64,000 nt of DNA from Lishizhenia sp965656535 (lineage in GTDB: Bacteria > Bacteroidota > Bacteroidia > Flavobacteriales_D > Crocinitomicaceae): positions 111,915 to 175,914 of the forward strand of contig CBFHKX010000006.1 of the NCBI GenBank assembly GCA_965656535.1, written 5' to 3'. Of this stretch, positions 15,271 to 24,442 are shown one piece after another. The position numbers and the translations under genes were made by a program. Positions within the stretch are counted from its first letter, which is position 1. Every line of letters begins with the position of its first letter. Below the pieces are notes generated by a model that was not told the origin of the DNA, made no database searches, and was given only the letters and a program-made list of their open reading frames with translations.

Positions 15271-16522
15271 AGGCATTTTCTTCCAAATCATTTTCTTTAA
15301 AAGCAGATGGCACCAAATCTGGAATTATCTTTAGAACCAAAGGAAGCAACAATGCACCACCAGGTAACATAAAAATAGCTAATGCTGGCATAGACTTAAT
15401 GATATCTAAAAACTGTGTTTTTACTTTAATTTTTTCTTCAGAAGAGAGTTCTTCTTTTCTTGATTTAGCAATAAGCATCAAAAGCTCTTTACTTTGAGAG
15501 AGCTCTTGAACAAGTTTGTCTTTGTTTCTTCCTAATACCTTTACCCACCTTTTAGATAAATTCGCATAAAGTTTATCGTATCCAGAATTATCTTGTAAGA
15601 AGACCAATCTACCTTGATTTTCTAAAACAAACGTCTCTATCATTGCGATATTCTCGTGGAGGTCAGTTGTTTCAATTTCGAAGTAGTTACACAGCTCATA
15701 GAGATAATTAATTTCTTGATCCAAGGCATCATTATCAGCAAAAATAGTGAGCGCGCATAAACTGAGAATATAATGCTTAAACAACCAATCTCCTGATAGG
15801 TTTACATCTAAATCGTTTATCGTGAGGGTGTTCTTCTTAAATGCTTTTTCGAGTGTGCTTCGGTTATCTTCAGGCAAATTTGCAGATGCTAAGAACACAT
15901 TGAACAACATTTTTTCTTTTTTATCTATCTCTCCGTCAGAATGTGCAGCCAAAATTATTGCTTGTAAAACTGTAACTGCTCGGTTTTGATAGTTGTTGTT
16001 AATCGTTTCTTTGTTAGATCGCAAGAAATTATGAAACAAAACAACGTCTAAATAGATTAAACTATTACTTAAATAATTAATCCACGCTTTATTCTCTAAA
16101 TTCTTTTTAATATCTATTCTTTTCGCCAGCACCTTTTCTATACTCTCTTCTTGAGAATCTTTAAAGAAAATTCCTGTAAAGTTTAAAATAGACTTTGCGT
16201 TGTGTTCTTTATAAAACTCGGACAAAGAATTAATAAAATTATTTTTATCAAAAGTGCCGTTCTTCAGGGTAAAAATGTGCAGATGACTCTCAAACAAAAC
16301 AATTTTTAAGTTTTCTTCGTTGGTCCAATTTCCATCTTCTATGTGATTCGAAAAAATTCTACTGTGTGGATAGCCGAAAAGCAATCCAGATTTGCTCATT
16401 TCTAAATGCACAAAACGCTTTTCGTCCATACCTTCTGGTACCACAGAGTTTATGGAAATAATACCTTCATCTATCAATTGAAAGTATTTTCGAATCCAAC
16501 CCTTAGAACCTGGTGATAACAT
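15251..16522 (-). CDS. LETM1-like/TerB-like domain protein (biofilm-associated family of Bacteroidetes)
   Basis: The 423-residue protein has an unassigned N-terminal domain, a central TerB-like acidic helical segment (VLQAIILAAHSDGEIDKKEK, about residues 183-202), and a C-terminal LETM1-like region (SKELLMLIAKSRKEELSSEE, then KSMPALAIFMLPGGALLLPL near residue 385) with a hydrophobic hairpin. This matches the bacteroidete family annotated as LETM1-related. LETM1 is a mitochondrial inner-membrane protein linked to ion exchange; the bacterial role is not established. There is no signal peptide, and the C-terminal hydrophobic stretch may associate with the inner membrane. Confidence 0.7.
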   Translation of the reverse strand: MLSPGSKGWIRKYFQLIDEGIISINSVVPEGMDEKRFVHLEMSKSGLLFGYPHSRIFSNHIEDGNWTNEENLKIVLFESHLHIFTLKNGTFDKNNFINSLSEFYKEHNAKSILNFTGIFFKDSQEESIEKVLAKRIDIKKNLENKAWINYLSNSLIYLDVVLFHNFLRSNKETINNNYQNRAVTVLQAIILAAHSDGEIDKKEKMLFNVFLASANLPEDNRSTLEKAFKKNTLTINDLDVNLSGDWLFKHYILSLCALTIFADNDALDQEINYLYELCNYFEIETTDLHENIAMIETFVLENQGRLVFLQDNSGYDKLYANLSKRWVKVLGRNKDKLVQELSQSKELLMLIAKSRKEELSSEEKIKVKTQFLDIIKSMPALAIFMLPGGALLLPLVLKIIPDLVPSAFKENDLEENAFKDSLE

Positions 16523-16601
16523 TTTAGAAAATTTTTACGAAGTTAGCAATTAATAAAAGTAAGTCTAAGGTGATTTGTTATTTAAGTATTAATTTTAAAA
16601 A

Positions 16602-17435
16602 ATGAAACAAATCAATTTTGGTATTTTATTCTTGTTTTTGTGTTTTACAACCTTTGCTTTTGGTCAAGATCTAGTTTGCCAACTGTCTCCAAAAATCAAA
16701 GAAAGCTCTGGCCTTGTAGTTTTGAAAAACGGAAGCTTCATTACCATTAATGACGGTGGAAATAAAGCGGAAATTTATGTGCTAAATAGAAAAGGAGAAC
16801 TCATACATACCTGTGAAATAACAGATGAAGATAATGTAGACTGGGAAGACCTTTGCTTAGACGACAAGGGTAATCTGTACATTGCGGACATTGGGAATAA
16901 TGAAAACAATAGAAAAAACCTTAAAATTCTAAAAGTTGAATTAAAAGAAGTACTTACTCAAAAAAAGATAAAAGCAAAAAAATATAAGTTTAAATATCCC
17001 AATCAAAAAGATTTCCCACCAAGTAAAAGCAAACTTTATTTTGATGCCGAAGCACTTGTTTACTACAACAATCAATTATGGATTTTTACAAAAAACAGAA
17101 CCCAACCATTTAATGGCGTTAGTTTGTGCTATAGTTTAGATTTTAACAAAGAAAAAATCTCGCAAGCAACTTCGCTTTTCTTTCCGAGCAGTAATTGGAT
17201 GGAAGAATCTATTACAAGCGCAACTATTTTTGAAAACCAACTTTTTCTACTCACCTACTCGAAAATATATGTATTCGAAATTTCTGCTGGAAAATTAGAA
17301 TGGAAGCAAACACTCTACCTTGAATTTTATAATCAATGGGAAGCCATAGCTGCTTCAAAAAACACTCTTTTTCTAACACATGAAACAAACCCTATTTCAA
17401 AGGCAAGTTTATATACCTTAAAATATGAAAAGTAA
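16602..17435 (+). CDS. Secreted beta-propeller-like protein, unknown function
   Basis: The 277-residue protein has a clear signal peptide (MKQINFGILFLFLCFTTFAFGQ) and then repeated beta-rich units such as SGLVVLKNGSFITINDGGN, DWEDLCLDDKGNLYIADIGN and EALVYYNNQLWIFTKNR, which suggest an NHL/SdiA-regulated-type propeller. No sorting tail is present, so it is probably periplasmic. Its end overlaps the HAD phosphatase gene by 11 bases, so the two are likely co-expressed. Function is unknown. Confidence 0.75.
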   Translation: MKQINFGILFLFLCFTTFAFGQDLVCQLSPKIKESSGLVVLKNGSFITINDGGNKAEIYVLNRKGELIHTCEITDEDNVDWEDLCLDDKGNLYIADIGNNENNRKNLKILKVELKEVLTQKKIKAKKYKFKYPNQKDFPPSKSKLYFDAEALVYYNNQLWIFTKNRTQPFNGVSLCYSLDFNKEKISQATSLFFPSSNWMEESITSATIFENQLFLLTYSKIYVFEISAGKLEWKQTLYLEFYNQWEAIAASKNTLFLTHETNPISKASLYTLKYEK

Positions 17436-18090
17436 AATAGAAGCTGTAATTTTTGATATGGATGGGGTTTTAATTGACTCTGAACCGCTTTGGAAAATTG
17501 CTGAAACCACTGTTTTCAATCAAGTTGGAATTCGTGTTAGTATCAAAGAAATGGAAACAACTGTTGGCTTAAGAATTGATGAAGTTGTAGACTTTTGGAA
17601 AGAACGTTTCGTAAACTGTAAGGTAAGCACAGAAATAATTGTTGATGAAATCATACAAGAAATGATTTACCTCATAAAACAACAAGGAAAAGCACTTACT
17701 GGTGTAGAACAAGCGCTGCTCTTTTTCAAAGGGAAAGGACTAAAAATAGGACTAGCAACTTCTTCTTACACTAAACTACTTGAATGCGTGCTTTCTACTT
17801 TAAAAATAGAACACTATTTCGATTATACATTAAGCGCACAAAATGTTGAGTACGGAAAACCTCATCCTCAAGTTTACCTTGAAACTGCAACAATGCTAAA
17901 TATAAAGCCTCAAAATTGCTTGGTTATTGAAGACTCCTTTAATGGTATGCTCGCTGGCTTAAGTGCAAAAATGAAAGTTGCAGTGATACCTGAAAAGTCT
18001 CATAGCATAAATAAAAAACTTACATTATCCGACTTCTATTTTACAGATTTAATAGAACTTGTAGAATACTTTAAAAAGAACGACTTTTAG
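17425..18090 (+). CDS. HAD-superfamily sugar-phosphate phosphatase (beta-phosphoglucomutase-like)
   Basis: The 221-residue protein has the HAD motifs: motif I FDMDGVLIDSEPLW (nucleophile Asp and the DGVLIDSE signature), motif II in LATSSYTK, motif III Lys in YGKPHPQVYLETA and motif IV in LVIEDSFNGMLAGLSA. The layout resembles the hexitol/2-deoxyglucose phosphatases (YniC type) and beta-phosphoglucomutases; the exact substrate cannot be told. It is followed by a bidirectional terminator. Confidence 0.9.
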   Translation: MKSKIEAVIFDMDGVLIDSEPLWKIAETTVFNQVGIRVSIKEMETTVGLRIDEVVDFWKERFVNCKVSTEIIVDEIIQEMIYLIKQQGKALTGVEQALLFFKGKGLKIGLATSSYTKLLECVLSTLKIEHYFDYTLSAQNVEYGKPHPQVYLETATMLNIKPQNCLVIEDSFNGMLAGLSAKMKVAVIPEKSHSINKKLTLSDFYFTDLIELVEYFKKNDF

Positions 18091-18104
18091 ATTGATTTTT
18101 ACAT

Positions 18105-18139
18105 AAAAAAAGGTGTTTTAACTGAAATAAAACACCTTT
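18105..18139. terminator. Bidirectional terminator between HAD and SRPBCC genes
   Basis: A perfect 12-bp stem, AAAGGTGTTTTA (18109-18120) with TAAAACACCTTT (18128-18139), has a 7-base loop. An A run upstream (from 18105) gives a T tail on the minus strand, and a short T run ends the plus-strand arm, so it can serve both convergent genes. Confidence 0.8.
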
Positions 18140-18157
18140 ATAACTATAACTTGACTA

Positions 18158-18613
18158 CTATTTATTATTGAATAACTCATCTACGCGCTTAAATCGATAA
18201 TCGAATATTTCCTCCAACTTCTTTTTTACTATAATTGGGTGCATTATACGACCTAGGATACCTAAAGGTATTTCGTATGAAACTATATCGGTCATTTCAA
18301 CGCCACCGTCAACCGCTTCAAAATGATGTTCATGGTGCCATATTTTATACGGACCTTTTCTTTGTTCATCAACAAAAAACTCTTTATCATGTACATACTT
18401 AATCTCTGTTATCCAATTCATTGGAATATTAAGCAATGGAGTTACTTTGTACTCTATCATAAGTCCTTCGTACATTTTTTCTGGTATCTCTGTTAAAACA
18501 TTAAACCCCATATAGTCTGGTGTAATTTCCTTTAAGTTTCTTGGAGATGAAAAAAAATCCCAACAGGTTTGAAGGTCTGTTTTTACAAATTGTTTTTTGA
18601 TAAGTTGATACAT
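18158..18613 (-). CDS. SRPBCC-fold ligand-binding protein
   Basis: The 151-residue protein has the START/Bet v1-like pattern: FVKTDLQTCWDFFSSPRNLK near the N-terminus, GFNVLTEIP, a WHHEHHFEAVDGGVEMTDIV strand pair and a long C-terminal helix (KKKLEEIFDYRFKRVDELF). Such proteins bind hydrophobic ligands in a cavity. No signal peptide is present. The ligand is unknown. Confidence 0.85.
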   Translation of the reverse strand: MYQLIKKQFVKTDLQTCWDFFSSPRNLKEITPDYMGFNVLTEIPEKMYEGLMIEYKVTPLLNIPMNWITEIKYVHDKEFFVDEQRKGPYKIWHHEHHFEAVDGGVEMTDIVSYEIPLGILGRIMHPIIVKKKLEEIFDYRFKRVDELFNNK

Positions 18614-18683
18614 ATTTCTTTATTGTATTAAAGGAACAAAGTATAAATGGTTTGGTTCGAAAGAAGGATAAATATTTTTTTAC

Positions 18684-18714
18684 AAAAAAAGGACACCTAA
18701 ATCAGGTATCCTTG
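18684..18714 (-). terminator. Terminator after the enoyl-CoA hydratase gene
   Basis: AAGGACACCT (18690-18699) pairs with AGGTATCCTT (18705-18714) with one mismatch and a 5-base loop. The A run at 18685-18691 becomes a T tail on the minus strand, fitting termination of the gene that ends at 18735. Confidence 0.75.
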
Positions 18715-18734
18715 TATTTAAACAATTACTTTTT

Positions 18735-19511
18735 TTATTTTTTCTTGAATGAATTTATTGCCTTAACTGTAAAATCAGACAAGACCAGCTTTCCACTTTT
18801 CGCAGCTCTCTCAGCAAGCAGTTCATCCCAATGATCTGTTCCTTGCCAAAAAATCTCTTTCAACATTGTCATGGCCTCTGGGTTGGATTTTGATAAAGTA
18901 CTTGCTAGTTTTTCAATTTCAGTATCCATTTCTTCTACTGAGTCAAAAATATCTGCATATAATCCCTTTTCTCTTGCCCAATCTGCGCTTCTCCATTCTG
19001 TAGCATTTATGGCGAGCTGGCTCATTGCTGAAGTGCCAATCTTTCTTTCAACTGCCGGACCAACTACAAAAGGTCCAATCCCTACGGCGAGTTCAGAAAG
19101 TTTTACAGCAGCATGTTTTGTTGCATAACAATAATCAACTGCAGAGGCTACTCCCACTCCACCACCTACGGCTTTACCTTGTACGCGACCTATGATTAAT
19201 TTAGGACATTTTCTGCAAGCATTAATCACATTAGCAAAACCTGAGAAAAACACTTTCCCGGTTTCTAAATCTTTTATAGAAATTAATTCATCAAAACTGG
19301 CTCCAGCGCAAAATGCTCTATCGCCGGTAGACTTTAAAACAACGACCTTCACAGCGCTGTTTTCTCCGACTTCTAGGATTGTATTTGCTAGTTTATTTAA
19401 AATCTTACCAGGTAAAGAATTACTCAACGGATGTCCAAACTCAATTGTAGCAATTCCTTTTTCGTTTACAGTATAATTAACGTGTCCTTGATCTATTGCG
19501 TTATTACTCAT
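18735..19511 (-). CDS. Enoyl-CoA hydratase/isomerase family protein
   Basis: The 258-residue crotonase-fold protein shows the first oxyanion-hole loop in GDRAFCAGASFDELI (residues 69-83) and the second in GRVQGKAVGGGVGVASAVDY (about 108-127). Family members hydrate or isomerise acyl-CoA thioesters. The usual catalytic Glu pair is not obvious by eye: the segment KLSELAVGIGPFVVGP carries one Glu. The pathway (fatty acid, branched-chain or aromatic degradation) is not shown by neighbours. Confidence 0.9.
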   Translation of the reverse strand: MSNNAIDQGHVNYTVNEKGIATIEFGHPLSNSLPGKILNKLANTILEVGENSAVKVVVLKSTGDRAFCAGASFDELISIKDLETGKVFFSGFANVINACRKCPKLIIGRVQGKAVGGGVGVASAVDYCYATKHAAVKLSELAVGIGPFVVGPAVERKIGTSAMSQLAINATEWRSADWAREKGLYADIFDSVEEMDTEIEKLASTLSKSNPEAMTMLKEIFWQGTDHWDELLAERAAKSGKLVLSDFTVKAINSFKKK

Positions 19512-19603
19512 ATTTGCGTTTTAAATTGTTTTGTAAAAATAAGAATTCAAGATTAGTTGTATTGACGTAGAGGATAAAAATAAGCTTCATCTCTAAGATG
19601 GTA

Positions 19604-20155
19604 TTAAGAAAACAGTTGCTGTATACATTTCTCTCTCAGTTCCCAAACCTCATCATTAGTTAGATTTGTTTTATTCCAATGGTTAATGAAATTTTTATGA
19701 TAACGTACTTTTTCGTTTAGCACATAATCAATTGATGCCTGTTGTTCTTGGATTAAAAAAGGAACAAAATCAAAACTGTTTTTAAGCGTAAAATCTAGTG
19801 TTTCATATTTTATTTTGAGATAAACATGAGCCTCAGGGATATAATCAAAAGTATAATCTTCAAAAATACTGGTCAGCTCAGGTAAAGAATTTGGTCCCAT
19901 TTTGAAAACTCCAATCATTAACTCCACATCTAAAACTCCTTGCTCCTCAGCAACTCTTTTTAAAAAAGCATGTTTTGTAGAACAGGTTCCTTGTCTTTCA
20001 TGAAAAACCAAGGAAATATCCTTTGGATCAGAAATTCTATCATAACGAATATCTCTAATAAAACGACATGCATCATTATACGATACAATTCCAGACTCTT
20101 GTAATAACAAAGAAAACTCGCCATCACTTAACAGCTCAAAATCATGCTTTATCAC
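19604..20155 (-). CDS. Transglutaminase-like hypothetical protein
   Basis: The 183-residue protein is not firmly recognised, but it places Cys58 in RQGTCSTKHAFLKRV, His110 in YIPEAHVYLKI and Asp121 in TLDFTLKN, the order and local contexts of the Cys-His-Asp triad of transglutaminase-like enzymes. There is no signal peptide. Its start overlaps the stop of the upstream LEA14-like lipoprotein gene by four bases, so the two are coupled. Catalytic activity is inferred only. Confidence 0.65.
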   Translation of the reverse strand: MIKHDFELLSDGEFSLLLQESGIVSYNDACRFIRDIRYDRISDPKDISLVFHERQGTCSTKHAFLKRVAEEQGVLDVELMIGVFKMGPNSLPELTSIFEDYTFDYIPEAHVYLKIKYETLDFTLKNSFDFVPFLIQEQQASIDYVLNEKVRYHKNFINHWNKTNLTNDEVWELREKCIQQLFS

Positions 20156-20613
20156 AGCTTAAAATCTTTGGTACTTATCGTTTTCTTTTCGTTCACCTCT
20201 ATTTTTTTAGATAAACCAAGTACAGCGCCCTTCACCTTCCCTTTAATATTAAGCGTAACTTCTTTTTTAGACGCATAGCGCATTAGCTTAAACATGGCTC
20301 CATTTTCTAAAGTCAATTTCAATGGAATGCCATACAGAGCAGTTGTCTTTCTTTTCATTTTAACCTTCTGCAAAAGTTTTGCTAGGCCAATATAATCGTC
20401 TTCTACATATACTTCCACTTCAGAAGGCTTAACCGAAATAGCGTATCCATTAGGATTAAATAAGGTTACGTCAAGATCAAAATTAACAGCACCATCTTTA
20501 ATGGTTCCCATTTTAAAATTGTTGATTCCTTTGAACTCTATATCTTCATACTCGAAACATCCAGAGAATAGGAATACAACACTTAGCAATAACAATAACT
20601 TAAACTGTTTCAT
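20152..20613 (-). CDS. LEA14-like (WHy domain) lipoprotein
   Basis: From ATG 20613 (MKQFKLLLLLSVVFLFSGC) the protein has 153 residues with a lipobox Cys at residue 19. The mature part has the late-embryogenesis/WHy pattern of alternating strands (VNFDLDVTLFNPNGYAISVK and EVYVEDDYIGLAK), as in small bacteroidete LEA14-like proteins. The function in bacteria is unclear. An upstream in-frame start exists at 20637 but precedes the signal peptide. Confidence 0.8.
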   Translation of the reverse strand: MKQFKLLLLLSVVFLFSGCFEYEDIEFKGINNFKMGTIKDGAVNFDLDVTLFNPNGYAISVKPSEVEVYVEDDYIGLAKLLQKVKMKRKTTALYGIPLKLTLENGAMFKLMRYASKKEVTLNIKGKVKGAVLGLSKKIEVNEKKTISTKDFKL

Positions 20614-20624
20614 ACGTTTTGTGT

Positions 20625-20654
20625 AAAAGGTCGGCAAATTTAAAAACCGACCTT
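20625..20654 (-). terminator. Terminator after the M20 dipeptidase gene
   Basis: AAGGTCGG (20627-20634) pairs perfectly with CCGACCTT (20647-20654) around a 12-base loop. On the minus strand the stem ends in four T residues. It stands between the dipeptidase stop (20662) and the lipoprotein start (20613). Confidence 0.6.
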
Positions 20655-20661
20655 ACTTTGA

Positions 20662-22053
20662 TTAGCCTTTCGATAATTCTGAAAAGTAGTGATAAAAATA
20701 CGGTATCGTTTCAATTCCTTTATAATAATTGAACAAACCATAATGTTCGTTTGGCGAGTGGATAGCATCACTGTTTAGACCAAATCCCATAAGCACAGTT
20801 TTTAAGCCTAACTCTTTCTCGAAGAGTGATACAATTGGAATACTTCCTCCAGAACGAACTGGAACTGGTTTTTTTCCATATGTTTTTTCCATTGCCAGAC
20901 TTGCGCTTTTATAACCAACAGAATCTATAGGTGTAACAGCAGGCTCTCCTCCGTGATGTGGACTCACTTTTACTTTCACGCCTTCGGGAGCAATTGATTC
21001 AAAATGATCTTTAAATTTCTTTGTGATTTCATCTGGGCCTTGGTTGGGAACAAGTCGCATAGAAATTTTCGCATACGCTTTAGATGCAATCACAGTTTTA
21101 GCGCCTTCTCCAGTATATCCTCCCCATATTCCATTTACATCTAATGTTGGTCGAATAGAACCTCTTTCTGGTGTTGAATAACCAGCTTCTCCGTGTACAT
21201 CGGCAATATTTAGTGCTTTTTTGTACGCTTCTTCACTGTAGGGTGCTTTTGCCATTTCGGCACGTTCTTCTTTTGATAATTCTTGCACATTGTCATAAAA
21301 GCCAGGTATGGTAATATGATTATTCTTATCCGTTAAAGAAGCAATCATATCTGCCAAAATATTTATTGGATTTGCAACACAACCACCGTAAAGACCAGAA
21401 TGTAAATCTCTATTTGGTCCGGTTACCTCTACCTCAACATAACTTAATCCTCTTAAACCTGTTGTGATAGATGGTACATCATTCGCTAAAATTCCTGTGT
21501 CAGAAACCAAAATAATATCGGCAGCAAGTTTCTCTTTATTTTCTTTAATAAAAACTCCTAAGTTTTCTGATCCAACTTCTTCTTCACCTTCAATCATGAA
21601 TTTCACATTACAAGGCAATTCATTTGCTTTCATCATCGCTTCGAATGCTTTGATGTGCATAAACATCTGTCCTTTATCATCACAAGCTCCGCGTGCAAAA
21701 ATTGCACCTTCTGGATGAATGTCTGTTTTTTTAATAACTGGCTCAAATGCTGGAGAATCCCACAACTCTAGAGGATCAGCTGGCTGAACATCGTAATGAC
21801 CATAAACCAAAACGGTAGGCAAGTTTGAATCGATAATTTTATCTCCGTAAACAATTGGATATCCTGCAGTTTGACAAATTTCTACATTGTCGGCTCCACA
21901 ATTCTTTAACTCATCTGCAATAAAATCTGCTGTTCTAAGCACTTCTTTTTTAAAAGCTGGATCTGCAGAAACAGAAGGGATTTTTAAGAGTTCAATAATC
22001 TCATTTAGGAATTTATCTTTATTCTTGTTTATGTAATCTTGCGTATTATTCAT
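20662..22053 (-). CDS. M20-family dipeptidase
   Basis: From ATG 22053 (MNNTQDYINKNKDKFL) the protein has 463 residues. Zinc-ligand motifs of M20/M25/M40 peptidases are present: TVLVYGHYDVQPADP (His and Asp), the general-base EGEEEVGSEN and, near the C-terminus, GFGLNSDAIHSPNEH. It hydrolyses short peptides in the cytoplasm. A TAACTTTG box at 22079-22072 supports the downstream start over an in-frame alternative at 22074. Confidence 0.92.
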   Translation of the reverse strand: MNNTQDYINKNKDKFLNEIIELLKIPSVSADPAFKKEVLRTADFIADELKNCGADNVEICQTAGYPIVYGDKIIDSNLPTVLVYGHYDVQPADPLELWDSPAFEPVIKKTDIHPEGAIFARGACDDKGQMFMHIKAFEAMMKANELPCNVKFMIEGEEEVGSENLGVFIKENKEKLAADIILVSDTGILANDVPSITTGLRGLSYVEVEVTGPNRDLHSGLYGGCVANPINILADMIASLTDKNNHITIPGFYDNVQELSKEERAEMAKAPYSEEAYKKALNIADVHGEAGYSTPERGSIRPTLDVNGIWGGYTGEGAKTVIASKAYAKISMRLVPNQGPDEITKKFKDHFESIAPEGVKVKVSPHHGGEPAVTPIDSVGYKSASLAMEKTYGKKPVPVRSGGSIPIVSLFEKELGLKTVLMGFGLNSDAIHSPNEHYGLFNYYKGIETIPYFYHYFSELSKG

Positions 22054-22071
22054 TGTAAACTTGTTTTGATA

Positions 22072-22079
22072 CAAAGTTA
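22072..22079 (-). promoter_or_regulatory. -7 box (TAACTTTG) of the dipeptidase gene
   Basis: TAACTTTG on the minus strand matches TAnnTTTG and lies 19 bases upstream of the ATG at 22053. No clear TTG is present at -33. Confidence 0.5.
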
Positions 22080-22206
22080 AAATTTTCTATGTGATACTAT
22101 TGGGAATCTAATCGAACAAAAGAAATGAAAAAGACTTTTAAGTAATCTAGTACAAATGCAACTCTTTTTAGTTACTTTTCGTCTTATAAACACCAAATAC
22201 TCAATT

Positions 22207-24387
22207 ATGAAACAAATTATTACTTGTCTTTTCGTTTTAACCGGTATTAATTCTTTTAGTCAAATAAATACGGTTAATACTTTAACTCCAGAAGAACTGG
22301 TGCAGCAAGTGCTAATAGGCCAGGGTATCAACGCATTTAATGTTACCTTTAATGGTACTGCAAATAATGCTACGATTGCTAACCCATCTGCATTGCAGTT
22401 TAATGCACCAACCAATAATTTCGAGTTTCCGAGTGGAGTTTATTTAGCTACTCAAGGAGGAGCAACTATAGGAGATCCTGACGTTCAATCCTTAGCATCA
22501 AACAATGCAACAAATGGATCTGTACTGGAATTTGATTTTATAGCAACGGGTGATACTTTATCTTTTAATTATCATTTTGCTAGTGTAGAGTATGGTACTT
22601 ATACTTGTTCAGGCTTTAATGATGTATTTGGTTTCTTCATTTCAGGTCCAGGTTTTTCTGGCCCGTATCAAAATGGAGCTGAAAACATTGCACTTATTCC
22701 AGGAGGTAACATTCCTGTGCAGATTAATACAGTAAATTCAGGTATACCTGGAGGAGCAGGTTCTGCAGCTAATTGCGCAGCAGCTGATCCAAACTGGTTG
22801 TCAAACACAATTTATTACACCGAAGCGTATGCTGGCACAGCTGGCTATATTTTCAATGGTGGTACTTTAGGGTTAAAAGCCAATGCAAGTTTAATTTGTG
22901 GTCAAACCTACCACATCAAATTAGCTGTTGCCAACATTGCTGATACCGGACTCGATTCTGGCGTTTTCTTGGAATCCAACTCTTTTAAAACAAATGCAGT
23001 AGATATTTCTATTGCAACCACTCAAAATGACACGATACTTATAGAAGGATGTACGGATGGTCAGGTTATTTTTTCTAGACCTGAAAACCAATCTACGGAT
23101 TCTTTAACTATTTATTTCACAACTGGCGGAGATGCAACGGATGGTGTAGATTATCCGAGTGTAACCGCAGGAGACTCTGTAATTTTCTTACCTGGACAAG
23201 ACTCGATTATTTTATTACTTAGCCCAATCGATGACGGTTTAATTGAAGGTCCGGAATTACTTACCATATCTGCTTTTACGGTAACTATTTGTGGAGACAC
23301 CATACAAACGCAAGGTTTCACATATATTTTGGACGAACCCTTTTCAGATGTTACTGCACTAGACACAACGATTTTATGTGCAACAGACCAGGTTCCAATA
23401 AATGTTACAACTGACGGAGGATTTGGACCCTATCAATATGACTGGTTTTCTCTTCCTGATTCTACCTACGTAACTTCTGGAGACAATGTAAATCTTTCAG
23501 CCCTAAATGATGGTCCGCAAGACTATTTAGTAATCTCTGTTGATGCTTGTGGTTTTGATTACCTTGACACGGCTACAATTATTGTTGATCAAAGTTTAAA
23601 TATAGATACTATGGTAGCGGAAACTGCATCTTGCGGTGTTCAAGACGGGTTAGTCTATGGTTTAATTAGTGGACAAACTGGTGTTCCAGATTATAACTGG
23701 TCTGGTCCTGGAGCCAATAGCCCTTTTAGCACAGATGCTTCTGCATGGTCTAACCTTGTTCCTGGTTGGTACTATTTTACTGTTACAGACGATATTTGTA
23801 CAACCTCTGATAGTATTTTACTAACCCAAGATCCACCTCCAACAGCTAGCTTTACTGCAAATCCAACACAGGGATTTGCGCCTTTATCTGTAACATTTAC
23901 TAACAACAGTACACCGAATGCGGATAATTATGCTTGGAATTTTGGTAATGGAACATCAAACACGGTAACCGATTTATCGAATCAGGGCGCAACTTATGAC
24001 GAATCACAAGAAACATATACCGTTGAGCTTATTGTGAATGAAGGTGCTTGCTCAGATACTGCATATCAAACTATAATTGTAACTCCATTCTTACCTTTGA
24101 ACTACCAGTTACCCAATGTGTTTACACCTGGAAGTTCTGAAGGAGTTAATGATGTATTTATGGTAAGTCCGGAAAATGCAGAAAGTTTAGATATGACTAT
24201 TACCAATAGATGGGGGAATATTGTTTTTGAGAGCAAAGGAGACCCTTCAAATGCAGTTTGGAATGGAAATAACAAAAATTCAGGAGAACCTTGTATTGAT
24301 GGTGTTTACTTTTACACTTTTGTAGTACGCGGTTTTCAAGGAGAAGAAATTGTAGAGCAAGGATTTATTCATTTAATTAGAAAATAA
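22207..24387 (+). CDS. Choice-of-anchor L protein with PKD domain and T9SS type B sorting tail
   Basis: From ATG 22207 the protein has 726 residues: a signal peptide (MKQIITCLFVLTGINSFSQ), a choice-of-anchor L domain (LTPEELVQQVLIGQGI, with FASVEYGTYTCSGFNDVFGF), Calx-beta-like strands (TTGGDATDGVDYPSVTAGDS), a PKD-like domain (ASFTANPTQGFAPLSVTFTN) and a CHU_C/type B tail (LPNVFTPGSSEGVNDVF, then TNRWGNIVFES and DGVYFYTFVV). It should be exported by Sec, passed through T9SS and displayed at or released from the cell surface, likely as an adhesin or matrix protein. It resembles the protein at 41781-44177. Confidence 0.9.
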   Translation: MKQIITCLFVLTGINSFSQINTVNTLTPEELVQQVLIGQGINAFNVTFNGTANNATIANPSALQFNAPTNNFEFPSGVYLATQGGATIGDPDVQSLASNNATNGSVLEFDFIATGDTLSFNYHFASVEYGTYTCSGFNDVFGFFISGPGFSGPYQNGAENIALIPGGNIPVQINTVNSGIPGGAGSAANCAAADPNWLSNTIYYTEAYAGTAGYIFNGGTLGLKANASLICGQTYHIKLAVANIADTGLDSGVFLESNSFKTNAVDISIATTQNDTILIEGCTDGQVIFSRPENQSTDSLTIYFTTGGDATDGVDYPSVTAGDSVIFLPGQDSIILLLSPIDDGLIEGPELLTISAFTVTICGDTIQTQGFTYILDEPFSDVTALDTTILCATDQVPINVTTDGGFGPYQYDWFSLPDSTYVTSGDNVNLSALNDGPQDYLVISVDACGFDYLDTATIIVDQSLNIDTMVAETASCGVQDGLVYGLISGQTGVPDYNWSGPGANSPFSTDASAWSNLVPGWYYFTVTDDICTTSDSILLTQDPPPTASFTANPTQGFAPLSVTFTNNSTPNADNYAWNFGNGTSNTVTDLSNQGATYDESQETYTVELIVNEGACSDTAYQTIIVTPFLPLNYQLPNVFTPGSSEGVNDVFMVSPENAESLDMTITNRWGNIVFESKGDPSNAVWNGNNKNSGEPCIDGVYFYTFVVRGFQGEEIVEQGFIHLIRK

Positions 24388-24394
24388 CCATAAA

Positions 24395-24425
24395 AAAAGA
24401 GCTACTCAAAACGAGTAGCTCTTTT
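24395..24425. terminator. Bidirectional terminator between T9SS cargo gene and gpmI
   Basis: A perfect 13-bp stem, AAAAGAGCTACTC (24395-24407) with GAGTAGCTCTTTT (24413-24425), has a 5-base loop, flanked by an A run on one side and ending in T residues on the other. It serves both convergent genes. Confidence 0.9.
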
Positions 24426-24442
24426 CATTTTATGTTAATAGC

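Noticed and set aside
18719..18726. TTAAACAA near the end of the enoyl-CoA hydratase gene as a regulator site
   Set aside because: It is a single arm downstream of genes, next to a terminator, with no paired arm.
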